Positions 1 to 7,313 of a stretch of DNA of 64,000 bases are shown piece by piece. The notes beneath the pieces are model-generated. The model was not told the DNA's origin and made no database searches. It saw nothing but the letters and a program-made list of their open reading frames with translations. The translations under genes were made by a program, and so were the position numbers. The DNA lies in contig CAMXJY010000012.1 of assembly GCA_947244325.1 (NCBI GenBank), positions 1 through 64,000 on the forward strand, read 5' to 3'. Source of the stretch: an uncultured Clostridium sp. (lineage in GTDB: Bacteria; Bacillota; Clostridia; TANB77; CAG-508). Each line of letters begins with the position of its first letter. The stretch's first letter is position 1.

Positions 1-1357
1 CGTATATATCATAATTACTTGTTCCTGTTTGTTCTGTTGAAAAGTCTCTTGTCCATGTTGCTACTCCATTTGTTGTTGTTACCGCTTGATAACTTGTTTG
101 GTTATTAAAGCTTACTTGAATTCCACCTGAACCATAATCACTAAATTGTAAACTTACTGTTTTCTTTTCCTTTGTCCAACTTGTGTATGATGTTTCTGAT
201 TTTAATTCTGGTGCCGAACCATCCATTTTATTTACTGTAAATTCTTTATTTGAAATATTTCCTATCTTATCTTTTACACTTACTATATAAGTTCTACCAC
301 TTGCATCTCCTTCTAATGCTGGTGTACATGTATATGTATATGAACCATTTGTAACATTTGCTGCTGCATCTGTTACATAAACTTTTCCTGTTGCCTTATC
401 TTTTACTGTTATATATACTAAGTCTGATAAATTTTCTGTTCCTGTTATTTTTAATTGAGAAATTGTTGCCCAGCCATTCAATGATGTTTGTGGTGTTAAT
501 GTTGGATTATTTACTACTGGTGCTGTATGGTCTTGCCATAAATAATATGTTTTTACTGTATCCCACATAAAACATGTAACTCCATTAATTGTTACTCCAT
601 GTCCATTTCCATAAAATACTGTACTTTTTCTTTGTATTGATGGATTAAAAGTAAACACTCCTGTAAAAGTTTTACTTCTATTAGAATTTTCTGTTGTTGT
701 CCACTTAGTAGAACTCCAGCAAGCATTATTAGAATGACAAAGTGGATTTCCTATAGTAACATAGTCAAACATTGGTGTAACCGTAAAAACAACAGTTGCT
801 GTTGAATAATCTGATGCATATGTTATAGCTGGTGTAGTTATTGACATAAACTGTACACTACAATCTCTACAATATCCATCTGTAGTTATCCAATGATTAG
901 CACTATTAGTTACATTTCCACATGTACTACAAGTACCTGGATTTTTACATGATAATTTACCTTTTTCATTTGAGCAATCCCCTATATCAGTCCAACCGCC
1001 ACATGCTGTACAATATTTATAATGTTGTAAACGTGAACCACTACTATTCCATTTATCTGGAACTGTATGAGCTGGTCTATAAGTATAACTATAACCACAA
1101 GAACACGTTCTTAAACTACTATCTGTACAATTCATTTTCCCTGTAGTCCAATGTTCTGTATATGTATGTGCTGTCACATTTCTTGTTTGGTTACACACTG
1201 TACAATATTCCCAGTGATTCGTTGTATCATATTTACTTGCCCATATATGTGTATGTTCTACACTTGATGCAATACTTTTTATCTGTACTAATCCCACTAC
1301 AAATAAAATTACTGCTATTACAAATATTATTTTATACTTTAATTCCTTTCTTTTCAT
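1..1357 (-). CDS. Cys-rich secreted protein, 3' end outside window
   Basis: About 452 codons are visible and the gene runs off the left edge. The start is the ATG at 1355-1357, with an AGGAG ribosome site about 10 bases upstream. The N-terminus (MKRKELKYKIIFVIAVILFV) is a signal peptide or membrane anchor. The first 200 residues carry several CxxC pairs (CTVC, CTAC, CSTC, CRDC) with nearby His, resembling zinc-ribbon-like segments sometimes found in Firmicutes surface proteins. Later parts look beta-rich and Ig-like, for example a stretch around GSYTYTCTPALEGDASGRTY. It follows the small gene at 1462-1830 after 104 bases, and the two leaders are nearly identical around the ribosome site. The function is unknown; a cell-surface or secreted binding protein is inferred. 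Confidence 0.75.
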   Translation of the reverse strand, partial: MKRKELKYKIIFVIAVILFVVGLVQIKSIASSVEHTHIWASKYDTTNHWEYCTVCNQTRNVTAHTYTEHWTTGKMNCTDSSLRTCSCGYSYTYRPAHTVPDKWNSSGSRLQHYKYCTACGGWTDIGDCSNEKGKLSCKNPGTCSTCGNVTNSANHWITTDGYCRDCSVQFMSITTPAITYASDYSTATVVFTVTPMFDYVTIGNPLCHSNNACWSSTKWTTTENSNRSKTFTGVFTFNPSIQRKSTVFYGNGHGVTINGVTCFMWDTVKTYYLWQDHTAPVVNNPTLTPQTSLNGWATISQLKITGTENLSDLVYITVKDKATGKVYVTDAAANVTNGSYTYTCTPALEGDASGRTYIVSVKDKIGNISNKEFTVNKMDGSAPELKSETSYTSWTKEKKTVSLQFSDYGSGGIQVSFNNQTSYQAVTTTNGVATWTRDFSTEQTGTSNYDIY

Positions 1358-1461
1358 AATCCATACTCTCCTCTTTTATAAATTAACTCTATTTTAAGTT
1401 CATTTTCTTATTAAGTTAAACAACTTTGTTGTTATAAACTTATTAATATATATTTATAAAA

Positions 1462-1830
1462 TCATAAAAAGACCAATCTAAATGATTCACTTTTGCCGTT
1501 TGATGTAACTACTTGTTCTAATAGATTTACATCATTTTCACGGATTAAATCAGTGTCATTATCACTTAGTTTAGCCTTCTCCATATTTTGAGGAGAAGAA
1601 GTTTCACTATTTTCATAATCTGATAATATAATCTTATTATTTAAGTTTTCACTACTATCTAATAATAAGTTTTCATTATCATTTTGTGAAGTTTCTTCTA
1701 CTGGATTATTTAATTGTAAAGTATCGTTTGCACTTTCAATTGCAACGCTAATTGTTTGCATAAAAATTGGCGCAATTAATACAACCACCAAGATTAACAT
1801 AATCTTAGCATAAAAGTTTTGTCTTTTCAT
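1462..1830 (-). CDS. small secreted protein of unknown function
   Basis: Encodes 122 residues. The N-terminus (MKRQNFYAKIMLILVVVLIA) is a clear signal peptide; the rest is Asn/Ser/Glu-rich, hydrophilic and low-complexity, with no Cys and no recognisable domain. ATG 1830 is preferred over the GTG at 1836, because the AGGAG site then lies about 11 bases upstream, as in the neighbouring gene ending at 1357. Both genes share the leader AAGAGGAGAGTATG followed within a few bases by ATTATGAAAAG, so they appear to be duplicated or co-regulated. A structured, repeat-containing region lies upstream (2020-2345) and could be its 5' leader. I do not recognise a family. Confidence 0.6.
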   Translation of the reverse strand: MKRQNFYAKIMLILVVVLIAPIFMQTISVAIESANDTLQLNNPVEETSQNDNENLLLDSSENLNNKIILSDYENSETSSPQNMEKAKLSDNDTDLIRENDVNLLEQVVTSNGKSESFRLVFL

Positions 1831-2022
1831 AATCACATACTCTCCTCTTATATCTTGAACTACACTTAATTTAAAAGTTTAATTCATTTGTTTACTTATA
1901 TAAAAATCTTTATATAAGTTTTTAAAAAGTTTAAGCCTCTTTAATTAAAGTTTTTAATTTAATAACAATCTTTTTTACTAATTAAATATTTTAATAAATT
2001 TTAAATTGTTATTAAAGTTATT

Positions 2023-2345
2023 AGTACTTATAAAATGGTACCTATAAAAGCTATCAACTTTTGTCCTTAATATCTGGTCCATTTTATTATTGGTAAGTAC
2101 TTTATTTTAATATTCACCTTAAAATAATACTTTAATTTTTGAGACTTAACTATTATTTTGGGATCTCACTCCAAAATAATAATTTTTTGCATAGTACTTT
2201 GGGATCTCACTCCAACGCACTATATTTTGCATTGCACTATTTTGAGATCTCACCTCAAAATAATGATTTGGATTTGAGTTAGCTTTAAGATCTCACCTCA
2301 AAACTGGTACTCATTTCCTGTTTTCTTTTATCTAACTATACAACA
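2023..2345 (-). ncRNA. candidate structured RNA or long 5' leader
   Basis: Read on the minus strand, this stretch has five short hairpins (see the repeat entry) followed by a 16-bp stem. That stem pairs 2023-2038 with 2079-2086 plus 2094-2101, leaving a 7-base bulge at 2087-2093, and encloses a small AAAAG/CTTTT hairpin. Where hairpin arms differ from perfect pairing, several changes leave G-U pairs only if the minus strand is the RNA, which favours minus-strand transcription. It follows the terminator at 2462-2545 and precedes the small secreted gene by about 190 bases, so it could be a free RNA or its leader. No promoter could be placed with confidence. I could not match it to a known RNA family. 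Confidence 0.35.
2101..2315 (-). repeat. tandem array of five hairpins, ~43-base period
   Basis: On the minus strand the loop motif GGTGAGAT or AGTGAGAT occurs at 2290-2296, 2247-2253, 2204-2210 and 2163-2169, with a degenerate copy (GGTGAAT) at 2112-2118. Spacings are 43, 43, 41 and 51 bases. Each loop is flanked by complementary arms such as TTATTTTGG/CCAAAATAA, TTATTTTGAG/CTCAAAATA and TTATTTTAA/TTAAAATAA. Arms change between copies in a mostly compensatory way while the loop stays constant. A spacer motif ATGCAAAA recurs between central copies. Confidence 0.7.
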
Positions 2346-2461
2346 CTTTTTATTTTTTGCATATAAAAATAATTTTACAAATTTTGGTGCTTTTTGCACT
2401 TTTTCTACGCATTACTCAGGTTTTGCGTTTTTTTCATTTTTATTACTAATTTCTTTTGGCA

Positions 2462-2545
2462 TAAAAAAATAGACTTATAAATAGTGTTTTTCTTATAGTT
2501 AATTTTTTATATAACTATCAAAATCACTTATATTATAAGCCTATG
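2462..2545 (-). terminator. branched terminator after the ATPase/Rpn-remnant unit
   Basis: On the minus strand, arms ATAGGCTTATAA (near 2544-2533) and TTATAAGTCTAT (near 2481-2470) pair, with further pairing inside, and are followed by a run of seven T. It lies just downstream of the remnant at 2570-2791 and probably ends transcripts from the ATPase gene. Confidence 0.65.
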
Positions 2546-2569
2546 TTTTATTCTTTATCTTAGTTAATA

Positions 2570-2791
2570 TCAAAGAAAATTTTTAATCATTTCTTGTTTT
2601 TCTTTATTGTATTCTTCTTTAGCTTTATTATATCCTTTTTCTATATATGCATCTTCTACTGCCTTTTTGTCCATTCTTGCCATTTGTCTTTTTAATAATA
2701 TCCACTCTCTTTCTTCTGGATCACTTATTTCACTAAAATATTTTTTGCTTTCCTTTAATGATTTATTGTTTTCTGTATTAGATGTCAACAC
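2570..2791 (-). pseudogene. C-terminal remnant of an Rpn/PD-(D/E)XK 'transposase'
   Basis: This 73-codon reading frame (GTG at 2791, no convincing ribosome site) resembles only the C-terminal tail of the Rpn family (PD-(D/E)XK nuclease family transposase). The diagnostic run is around YFSEISDPEEREWILLKRQM followed by a basic-acidic coiled tail (NKAKEEYNKEKQEMIKNFL). The nuclease domain is absent; the ATPase gene ends only 11 bases upstream. An intact family member lies 3.5 kb away at 6267-7157. The simplest reading is a decayed copy whose 5' part was lost. Translation of the fragment is not excluded. Confidence 0.6.
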
Positions 2792-2802
2792 GATATTTTG
2801 AT

Positions 2803-4095
2803 TTATATTAAAAAACTTGCATATAATGGAATAGATTTTATCCCATTTACTTCTCCAAAATTTTTAGTAGATAATCTAATACTATATTTAGGTTTATATC
2901 TATTTATATAATAATTTAAACTTCTTGAAGTAGTATTATCTGAAGCTTTTACTTCTATTGGGATAATATCTCCTTCAATATTTATTAAAAAATCTACTTT
3001 ATACATATTATCTATACTCCAATAATATAGCTCATTATGCTTACTATACAAATTTTCAGCTACATAATTTTCTATAAATACTCCCTTATATAACATATTT
3101 TTATCTGTTATAATTTCATTAATACTTATTTTTGATAAAACTCTAAGCAATCCAATATCACTTAAATACACTTTAAAATTATTCTCTACATACGCTTTGA
3201 GTGGTGATTCTGGTGTTTGTATTCCTTGAGCTTTCAAAAGCATATTACTTGAGATTAACCATTCTAAAGATGATTCATATTCCCTAGCTCTTGCTGATTT
3301 TTCTACTAAACTATATTTGAATTTCTTATTTTCTTTTCCTAGTTGTACTGGAATTGAATTGTATATTTTATTATTTCTAATAGCTTCAATATTTTCTGTA
3401 TATTTTGACATATCAGCTAAATATGACATTACTATCATATTTAAAATATTATCATCATACTTACTTATATCTTTTTCGCATTGTAAATAATGCAAAACAG
3501 AAGCTGGCATTCCTCCTATACAAATATACTGATTATATAATTTAAGTGCTTTTTGATGTATTGCTTCTGGAAGTGAAGACATTTGAGCATATTTTTCTTT
3601 TATCAATTCTAATAGTTTTTCTTCATTAATAGCTAATAAAAATTCTTCAAAATCCATTGGATATAAATATTCTATCCAAACTTTTCCTACTGGAAATGAA
3701 CTTTTAAATCTATTTATTTTTACTCCTAATAAACTCCCAGCAACTATTATTTTATATGGATTTCTACTTTCACAAAAATATTTTAATGAACTTATTGCCC
3801 TTTCTGATACTTGAATTTCGTCTATAAAAATTATTGTTTTTTCTATATCAATATTTTTTTCCAATATAATTTCTATACTTTTTATGATTTCTTCTGGATT
3901 TATTGTGTCTTCAAATACTTTTTTTACATTTTCCATTAAATCTAAATTTATATATATATAATCTTCAAATTCATTTTTACAAAATTCTGTTATAATATAT
4001 GTTTTTCCTGTTTGCCTTGCTCCAACTAACATATATGGCATATTAATATTATTTTTTTTCCAATTTATTAAATTATTATATAATTTTCTTTTCAT
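2803..4095 (-). CDS. AAA family ATPase with C-terminal DUF4143 nuclease-like domain
   Basis: Encodes 430 residues from ATG 4095, chosen for the AAGGA site 8 bases upstream; the frame extends 15 codons further without a site. Walker A is GARQTGKT near residue 28 and Walker B is IIFIDEIQ near residue 85. A C-terminal domain holds VDFLINIEGD followed by IPIEVKAS, the D...ExK arrangement of a PD-(D/E)XK-like fold, which is the usual two-domain layout of 'ATP-binding protein, DUF4143' proteins. These are common, often mobile or horizontally spread genes of uncertain role; links to toxin-antitoxin or defence functions are only suggestions. Cytoplasmic. Length is normal for the family. It reads into the Rpn remnant and the terminator at 2462-2545. 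Confidence 0.85.
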   Translation of the reverse strand: MKRKLYNNLINWKKNNINMPYMLVGARQTGKTYIITEFCKNEFEDYIYINLDLMENVKKVFEDTINPEEIIKSIEIILEKNIDIEKTIIFIDEIQVSERAISSLKYFCESRNPYKIIVAGSLLGVKINRFKSSFPVGKVWIEYLYPMDFEEFLLAINEEKLLELIKEKYAQMSSLPEAIHQKALKLYNQYICIGGMPASVLHYLQCEKDISKYDDNILNMIVMSYLADMSKYTENIEAIRNNKIYNSIPVQLGKENKKFKYSLVEKSARAREYESSLEWLISSNMLLKAQGIQTPESPLKAYVENNFKVYLSDIGLLRVLSKISINEIITDKNMLYKGVFIENYVAENLYSKHNELYYWSIDNMYKVDFLINIEGDIIPIEVKASDNTTSRSLNYYINRYKPKYSIRLSTKNFGEVNGIKSIPLYASFLI

Positions 4096-4211
4096 AATAT
4101 ATTCCTTTCTTGCTTCTCTATGGAGCACACATTTTTTCAAATTATCCTCTATTTCATCTATTAAATGGTATTTCTTCTAATTTAATTATACTATTCTATA
4201 TGCATTTTGTC

Positions 4212-4273
4212 AAAAAAAACGTGATATAGCCACGTTTTTCTATATAAAATTCGTGATTATATCACGTTTTTTT
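4212..4273. repeat. 62-bp palindromic element with a perfect 16-bp inverted repeat
   Basis: AAAAAAACGTGATATA (4213-4228) is the exact reverse complement of 4258-4273. The middle also holds the smaller stems ACGTG/CACGT followed by TTTTT, and CGTGAT/ATCACG followed by T7, so the DNA can form one long or two tandem terminator-like hairpins. It sits between divergent genes, where a terminator is not obviously needed. A bidirectional terminator or a miniature repeat element are both possible. Confidence 0.6.
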
Positions 4274-4409
4274 GTTTTGCGTTATAATAATATCACACAT
4301 AATTTATTTGTTTGAAGTACTTTTTTATATATTAATTTTCTAGCTTTGCTTAGTAGACGCATCATGTTTTGAAATAAAATTCTTTCAAATTAAACCTTTC
4401 TTAACTTTC

Positions 4410-4438
4410 TTGAATTCTATACTAATTAGTGGTATAAT
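4410..4438 (+). promoter_or_regulatory. sigma-A promoter of the glycosyltransferase-Nudix gene
   Basis: -35 TTGAAT at 4410-4415, a 17-base spacer, and -10 TATAAT at 4433-4438. The gene starts 35 bases further on, after AAGGAGA. Confidence 0.75.
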
Positions 4439-4473
4439 TAGCCCATAATTTTACTTAAGGAGAAAAGTAAAAA

Positions 4474-6024
4474 ATGAAAAAAATACTTGTATTTTATGGT
4501 TCTTATGGCGGTGGACATCTTTCAGCTGCTAAAGCCATTAGTTCATATTTAACAGATAACTATAAAGAACATGTTGAAGTAAAAACTGTAGATTGTATAG
4601 AATACATAAATAAATATATTAATAAAGTCTCAACAGAAGCATATAAAGAACTGGCTAAAAAAGCTCCATGGGCATGGAAACATGTATATAAAAATTCACA
4701 AAATGGTGCTTTATCTCATATCAGCAACACTACAAATAAATTAATGTCTTTCAAATTAAACATGCTTCTTCAAGATTTTAAACCAGATTTAATCATATCA
4801 ACACATCCTTTTGCAACTCAAATGTGTGCTATCCTTAAGAAAAAAGAAAAAATTGATTGTAAACTTGCAACTGTTTTAACTGATTATCATATTCATGCTC
4901 AATGGTTAGTTTTATACCAATTTGTTGACTACTTCTTTGTTTCTAATGAACAAATGAAAAAAGATATGATTATTGAAGGCGTAAATGATGAAAGAATTTT
5001 TGTAACAGGAATCCCAGTTTCCGAAAAATTTTCTGATAAATTTAAAAAATCTGAAATTTATAAAGAATTTGGATTGTCTGAAGATAAAAAAACAGTTTTA
5101 TTTTTTGCTGGTGGTGAATTTGGTTTAGGAAGAAATACTACATATATGGTTTTAAAAGCCTTAATTAGAATGTTTAAAGAACTTCAAATAGTTGCTATCT
5201 CAGGAAAAAATAAGAAAATGAATAAAAAGTTTCAAGACTTAGTTGAACTTACAAATTCTTCTGATAGAGTAAAAATCGTTGAATACACAAATAAAGTTCC
5301 TGAACTTATGAATATTTCTATTGGTGTAATAACCAAACCAGGAGGACTTACTATAACAGAATGCTTAGTATCTGGACTTCCTATTGTTATTATAAACCCT
5401 ATCCCTGGTCAAGAAGAAGAAAATGCAGAATTTCTAGTAAATAATAATGTTGCAATTTGGATAAAAAAAGGTGATAGCATTGCAAGATCTTTAAAAGAAC
5501 TTGCTAGAGATACTAATAAAATGAAACTTATGAAAAAGAATGCCAAAGTTTTAGCAAAACCAAATGCTACTGCAAATATTTGTGAAACTTTAATCAGTGA
5601 ATTTGATGATATAAATGAAATACCAAATAAATTATTTGTTAGTGTTTTAATAAAATGCAAAGATAAGTATTTATTTATTAAACAAGATAAAAAAGATGGA
5701 GTATATCAAGACGCTTTACATATTGTTGGTGGAAAAATTGAAAATAATGAAACACCTGAACAAGCTATTAAAAGAGAAACTTTAGAAGAAGTAAATATAA
5801 ATTTAGATAAAGTTACACCTTTTGATTTTGATAGTGATATAGCAATGTACAAAGGAAAACTAACACAACTAATATTCTTACGTTATACTGCAGAAATAAA
5901 AGATTTTGAAGGCGTAGCTAGCTCTGATGCTAAAGAATTGTTATGGATTTCAAAAGAAAATCTTTTAGATTACAAGCACAATGAGCCTTCAATAAGATTT
6001 TTGAAAAAGTTAAATTTAATATAA
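4474..6024 (+). CDS. MGDG-synthase-like glycosyltransferase fused to a Nudix hydrolase domain
   Basis: Encodes 516 residues from ATG 4474 behind AAGGAGA. Residues 1 to about 380 form a GT-B glycosyltransferase of the monogalactosyldiacylglycerol-synthase / UgtP (YpfP) type: GSYGGGHLSAA at 9-19 in the N-terminal half, and a GT28-like C-terminal half with TKPGGLTITE near 290, the sugar-nucleotide site. Members transfer hexose from UDP-sugar to diacylglycerol at the inner membrane face. Residues about 388-516 are a separate Nudix domain with the box GGKIENNETPEQAIKRE continuing TLEEVNI (about 418-440). All acidic and Arg residues of the box are present, but the usual Gly after EEx is Asn. The start, promoter and terminator indicate a single-gene unit. 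This fusion is not standard for UgtP proteins; the Nudix substrate is unknown. Confidence 0.85.
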   Translation: MKKILVFYGSYGGGHLSAAKAISSYLTDNYKEHVEVKTVDCIEYINKYINKVSTEAYKELAKKAPWAWKHVYKNSQNGALSHISNTTNKLMSFKLNMLLQDFKPDLIISTHPFATQMCAILKKKEKIDCKLATVLTDYHIHAQWLVLYQFVDYFFVSNEQMKKDMIIEGVNDERIFVTGIPVSEKFSDKFKKSEIYKEFGLSEDKKTVLFFAGGEFGLGRNTTYMVLKALIRMFKELQIVAISGKNKKMNKKFQDLVELTNSSDRVKIVEYTNKVPELMNISIGVITKPGGLTITECLVSGLPIVIINPIPGQEEENAEFLVNNNVAIWIKKGDSIARSLKELARDTNKMKLMKKNAKVLAKPNATANICETLISEFDDINEIPNKLFVSVLIKCKDKYLFIKQDKKDGVYQDALHIVGGKIENNETPEQAIKRETLEEVNINLDKVTPFDFDSDIAMYKGKLTQLIFLRYTAEIKDFEGVASSDAKELLWISKENLLDYKHNEPSIRFLKKLNLI

Positions 6025-6030
6025 AAGTTT

Positions 6031-6068
6031 TGGGATAGAGTTTCTTCTAAAGCTCCATCCCATTTTTT
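6031..6068 (+). terminator. intrinsic terminator of the glycosyltransferase-Nudix gene
   Basis: TGGGATAGAG (6031-6040) pairs with CTCCATCCCA (6053-6062) with one mismatch, followed by six T. It lies 6 bases after the stop codon. Confidence 0.8.
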
Positions 6069-6182
6069 ATTAATTAAAAGTTTCACTTGATTTTTTAAAT
6101 AAAACATGCTATTATAATAATCAAATTTTATTTCAGATTTCTGGCATTTCTGCCGAATTTATCAAAATAAAAAAACAAATAT

Positions 6183-6250
6183 AAGTATTAATTGATAAGC
6201 TAAAGATATTAATTTTTCTATATCTTTTATTTTTCTTATCATAAATACTT
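6183..6250. repeat. long hairpin upstream of the Rpn gene
   Basis: AAGTATTAATTGATAAG (6183-6199) pairs with CTTATCATAAATACTT (6235-6250) with a small bulge, and inside it AAAGATAT pairs with ATATCTTT. The loop-proximal part is AT-only. It ends 16 bases before the Rpn start codon and could limit read-through or translation. Confidence 0.55.
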
Positions 6251-6266
6251 TTATTTATGATAGGAG

Positions 6267-7157
6267 ATGATAATTGTTAAAAATAAAAATATAAAAATAG
6301 CACCAACTAATGATTTCGTGTTTAAGCGCATCTTCGGTCATGTTGGTAATGAAGAAATTACTAAAGGATTTGTTAGTTCCATTATAGGTAGAGAATTAAC
6401 TTCAATTAATTTAGAAGGAAATACTATTTTAGAAAAAAGTTCAAGAGATGAGAAGTCTGGCATATTAGATATTAAAGCTACTTTAGATTCAAACATTTTA
6501 TGTGATATAGAAATGCAGATGTGTAACAATAAAAATATTGAGAAAAGAATGCTATATTATTGGAGTAAACTTTATTCTGGAAGTATAAAATCTGGTCAAG
6601 ATTTTAAATCTTTAAAGAAAACTATATCAATTTTAATTGCTAATTTTGAACTTGATAGTTTAAGTAAAATTCCTGATTTTCATACTGTATGGGAAATCAG
6701 AGAAAAAAAGCATCAAAATACCGTATTGACTAATGTGTTTGAACTTCATATAATTGAATTAAGGAAGCTTGAAAAATCATTAAAAAATAAATACATAGAA
6801 AATCATGATAAAAAATTAGCAATCTGGTCAAAGTTTTTACTTAATCCAGATAGTTTGGAGGTGGTTGAAATGCAAAGAAATAGAGATATACAACTAGCAA
6901 AAAAAGAATTAGATAGATTAAGAGATGAACTAATAAAACTTGGATATGAAAGTCTCGCTATAGCACTTAGAGAAAAAGCAGAAAATGAAATACGTGATAG
7001 TGAGGAATATGGATTTGATAAGGGATTAAAACAAGGTTTAGAGCAAGCAAAAATAGATAAAATTAAAATTGCTAAAAAATTACTTAATTCTGGTATGAAT
7101 AAAGACGAAGTTATAAAAATAACTGAACTTACAGAAAAAGATTTAGAAAATATTTAA
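6267..7157 (+). CDS. Rpn family PD-(D/E)XK nuclease / putative transposase
   Basis: Encodes 296 residues. The N-terminal motif PTNDFVFKRIFG (13-24) and the catalytic pattern GILD68...DIE82MQ84 identify the PD-(D/E)XK nuclease family transposase / Rpn group (PDDEXK_2). Known E. coli Rpn proteins are divalent-metal-dependent DNases that stimulate RecA-independent recombination. The C-terminus is a charged helical tail (RDSEEYGFDKGLKQGLEQA) with KIAKKLLNSGMNKDEVIKIT, a common ending in this family. The start is uncertain: GGAG directly abuts ATG 6267, and the ATT two codons later would sit better after that site. The gene lies between perfect 18-bp inverted repeats. Confidence 0.85.
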   Translation: MIIVKNKNIKIAPTNDFVFKRIFGHVGNEEITKGFVSSIIGRELTSINLEGNTILEKSSRDEKSGILDIKATLDSNILCDIEMQMCNNKNIEKRMLYYWSKLYSGSIKSGQDFKSLKKTISILIANFELDSLSKIPDFHTVWEIREKKHQNTVLTNVFELHIIELRKLEKSLKNKYIENHDKKLAIWSKFLLNPDSLEVVEMQRNRDIQLAKKELDRLRDELIKLGYESLAIALREKAENEIRDSEEYGFDKGLKQGLEQAKIDKIKIAKKLLNSGMNKDEVIKITELTEKDLENI

Positions 7158-7223
7158 TTCAAAACAAATCTGAAATAAAATTTAAGAAGTATCATTATAA
7201 TTTTATAATAATCTTTTCTAATA

Positions 7224-7313
7224 AAAAAAAGCTAGGTTTTAAGGGCATAGAGAAATTTGTGTAAAATTCACATAAATTTTATAATGCTATCTTATTAAAA
7301 CCTAGCTTTTTTT
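7224..7313 (-). terminator. long-stem terminator of spoIIE, possibly bidirectional
   Basis: AAAAAAAGCTAGGTTTTAA (7224-7242) is the exact complement of 7295-7313, a perfect 19-bp stem enclosing further small stems (AAATTTGTGT/ACATAAATTT). The outer arm overlaps the spoIIE stop codon, and A/T tracts on both sides would allow function in either direction, also ending the Rpn transcript. Confidence 0.7.

Larger units (their letters stand above)
6123..7183 (+). mobile_element. putative Rpn element bounded by 18-bp terminal inverted repeats
   Basis: AAATTTTATTTCAGATTT at 6123-6140 is the exact reverse complement of 7166-7183, and these repeats bracket the Rpn-family gene with its upstream hairpin. 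Just outside, ATTATAAT-like sequence occurs on both sides, so the repeats may extend imperfectly. No target-site duplication could be assigned. Rpn proteins are called transposases from homology, but known members promote recombination and are not usually shown inside terminal repeats, so the element status is inferred. Confidence 0.45.

Noticed and set aside
2101..2315. CRISPR array
   Set aside because: The 43-base period tempts, but repeats are short and diverge in their arms, spacers share sequence and no cas gene is present.
2101..2345. CsrA- or TRAP-binding array
   Set aside because: The loop has GGTGAG, not GGA in every copy, and only two GAG triplets per hairpin, so neither site pattern fits.
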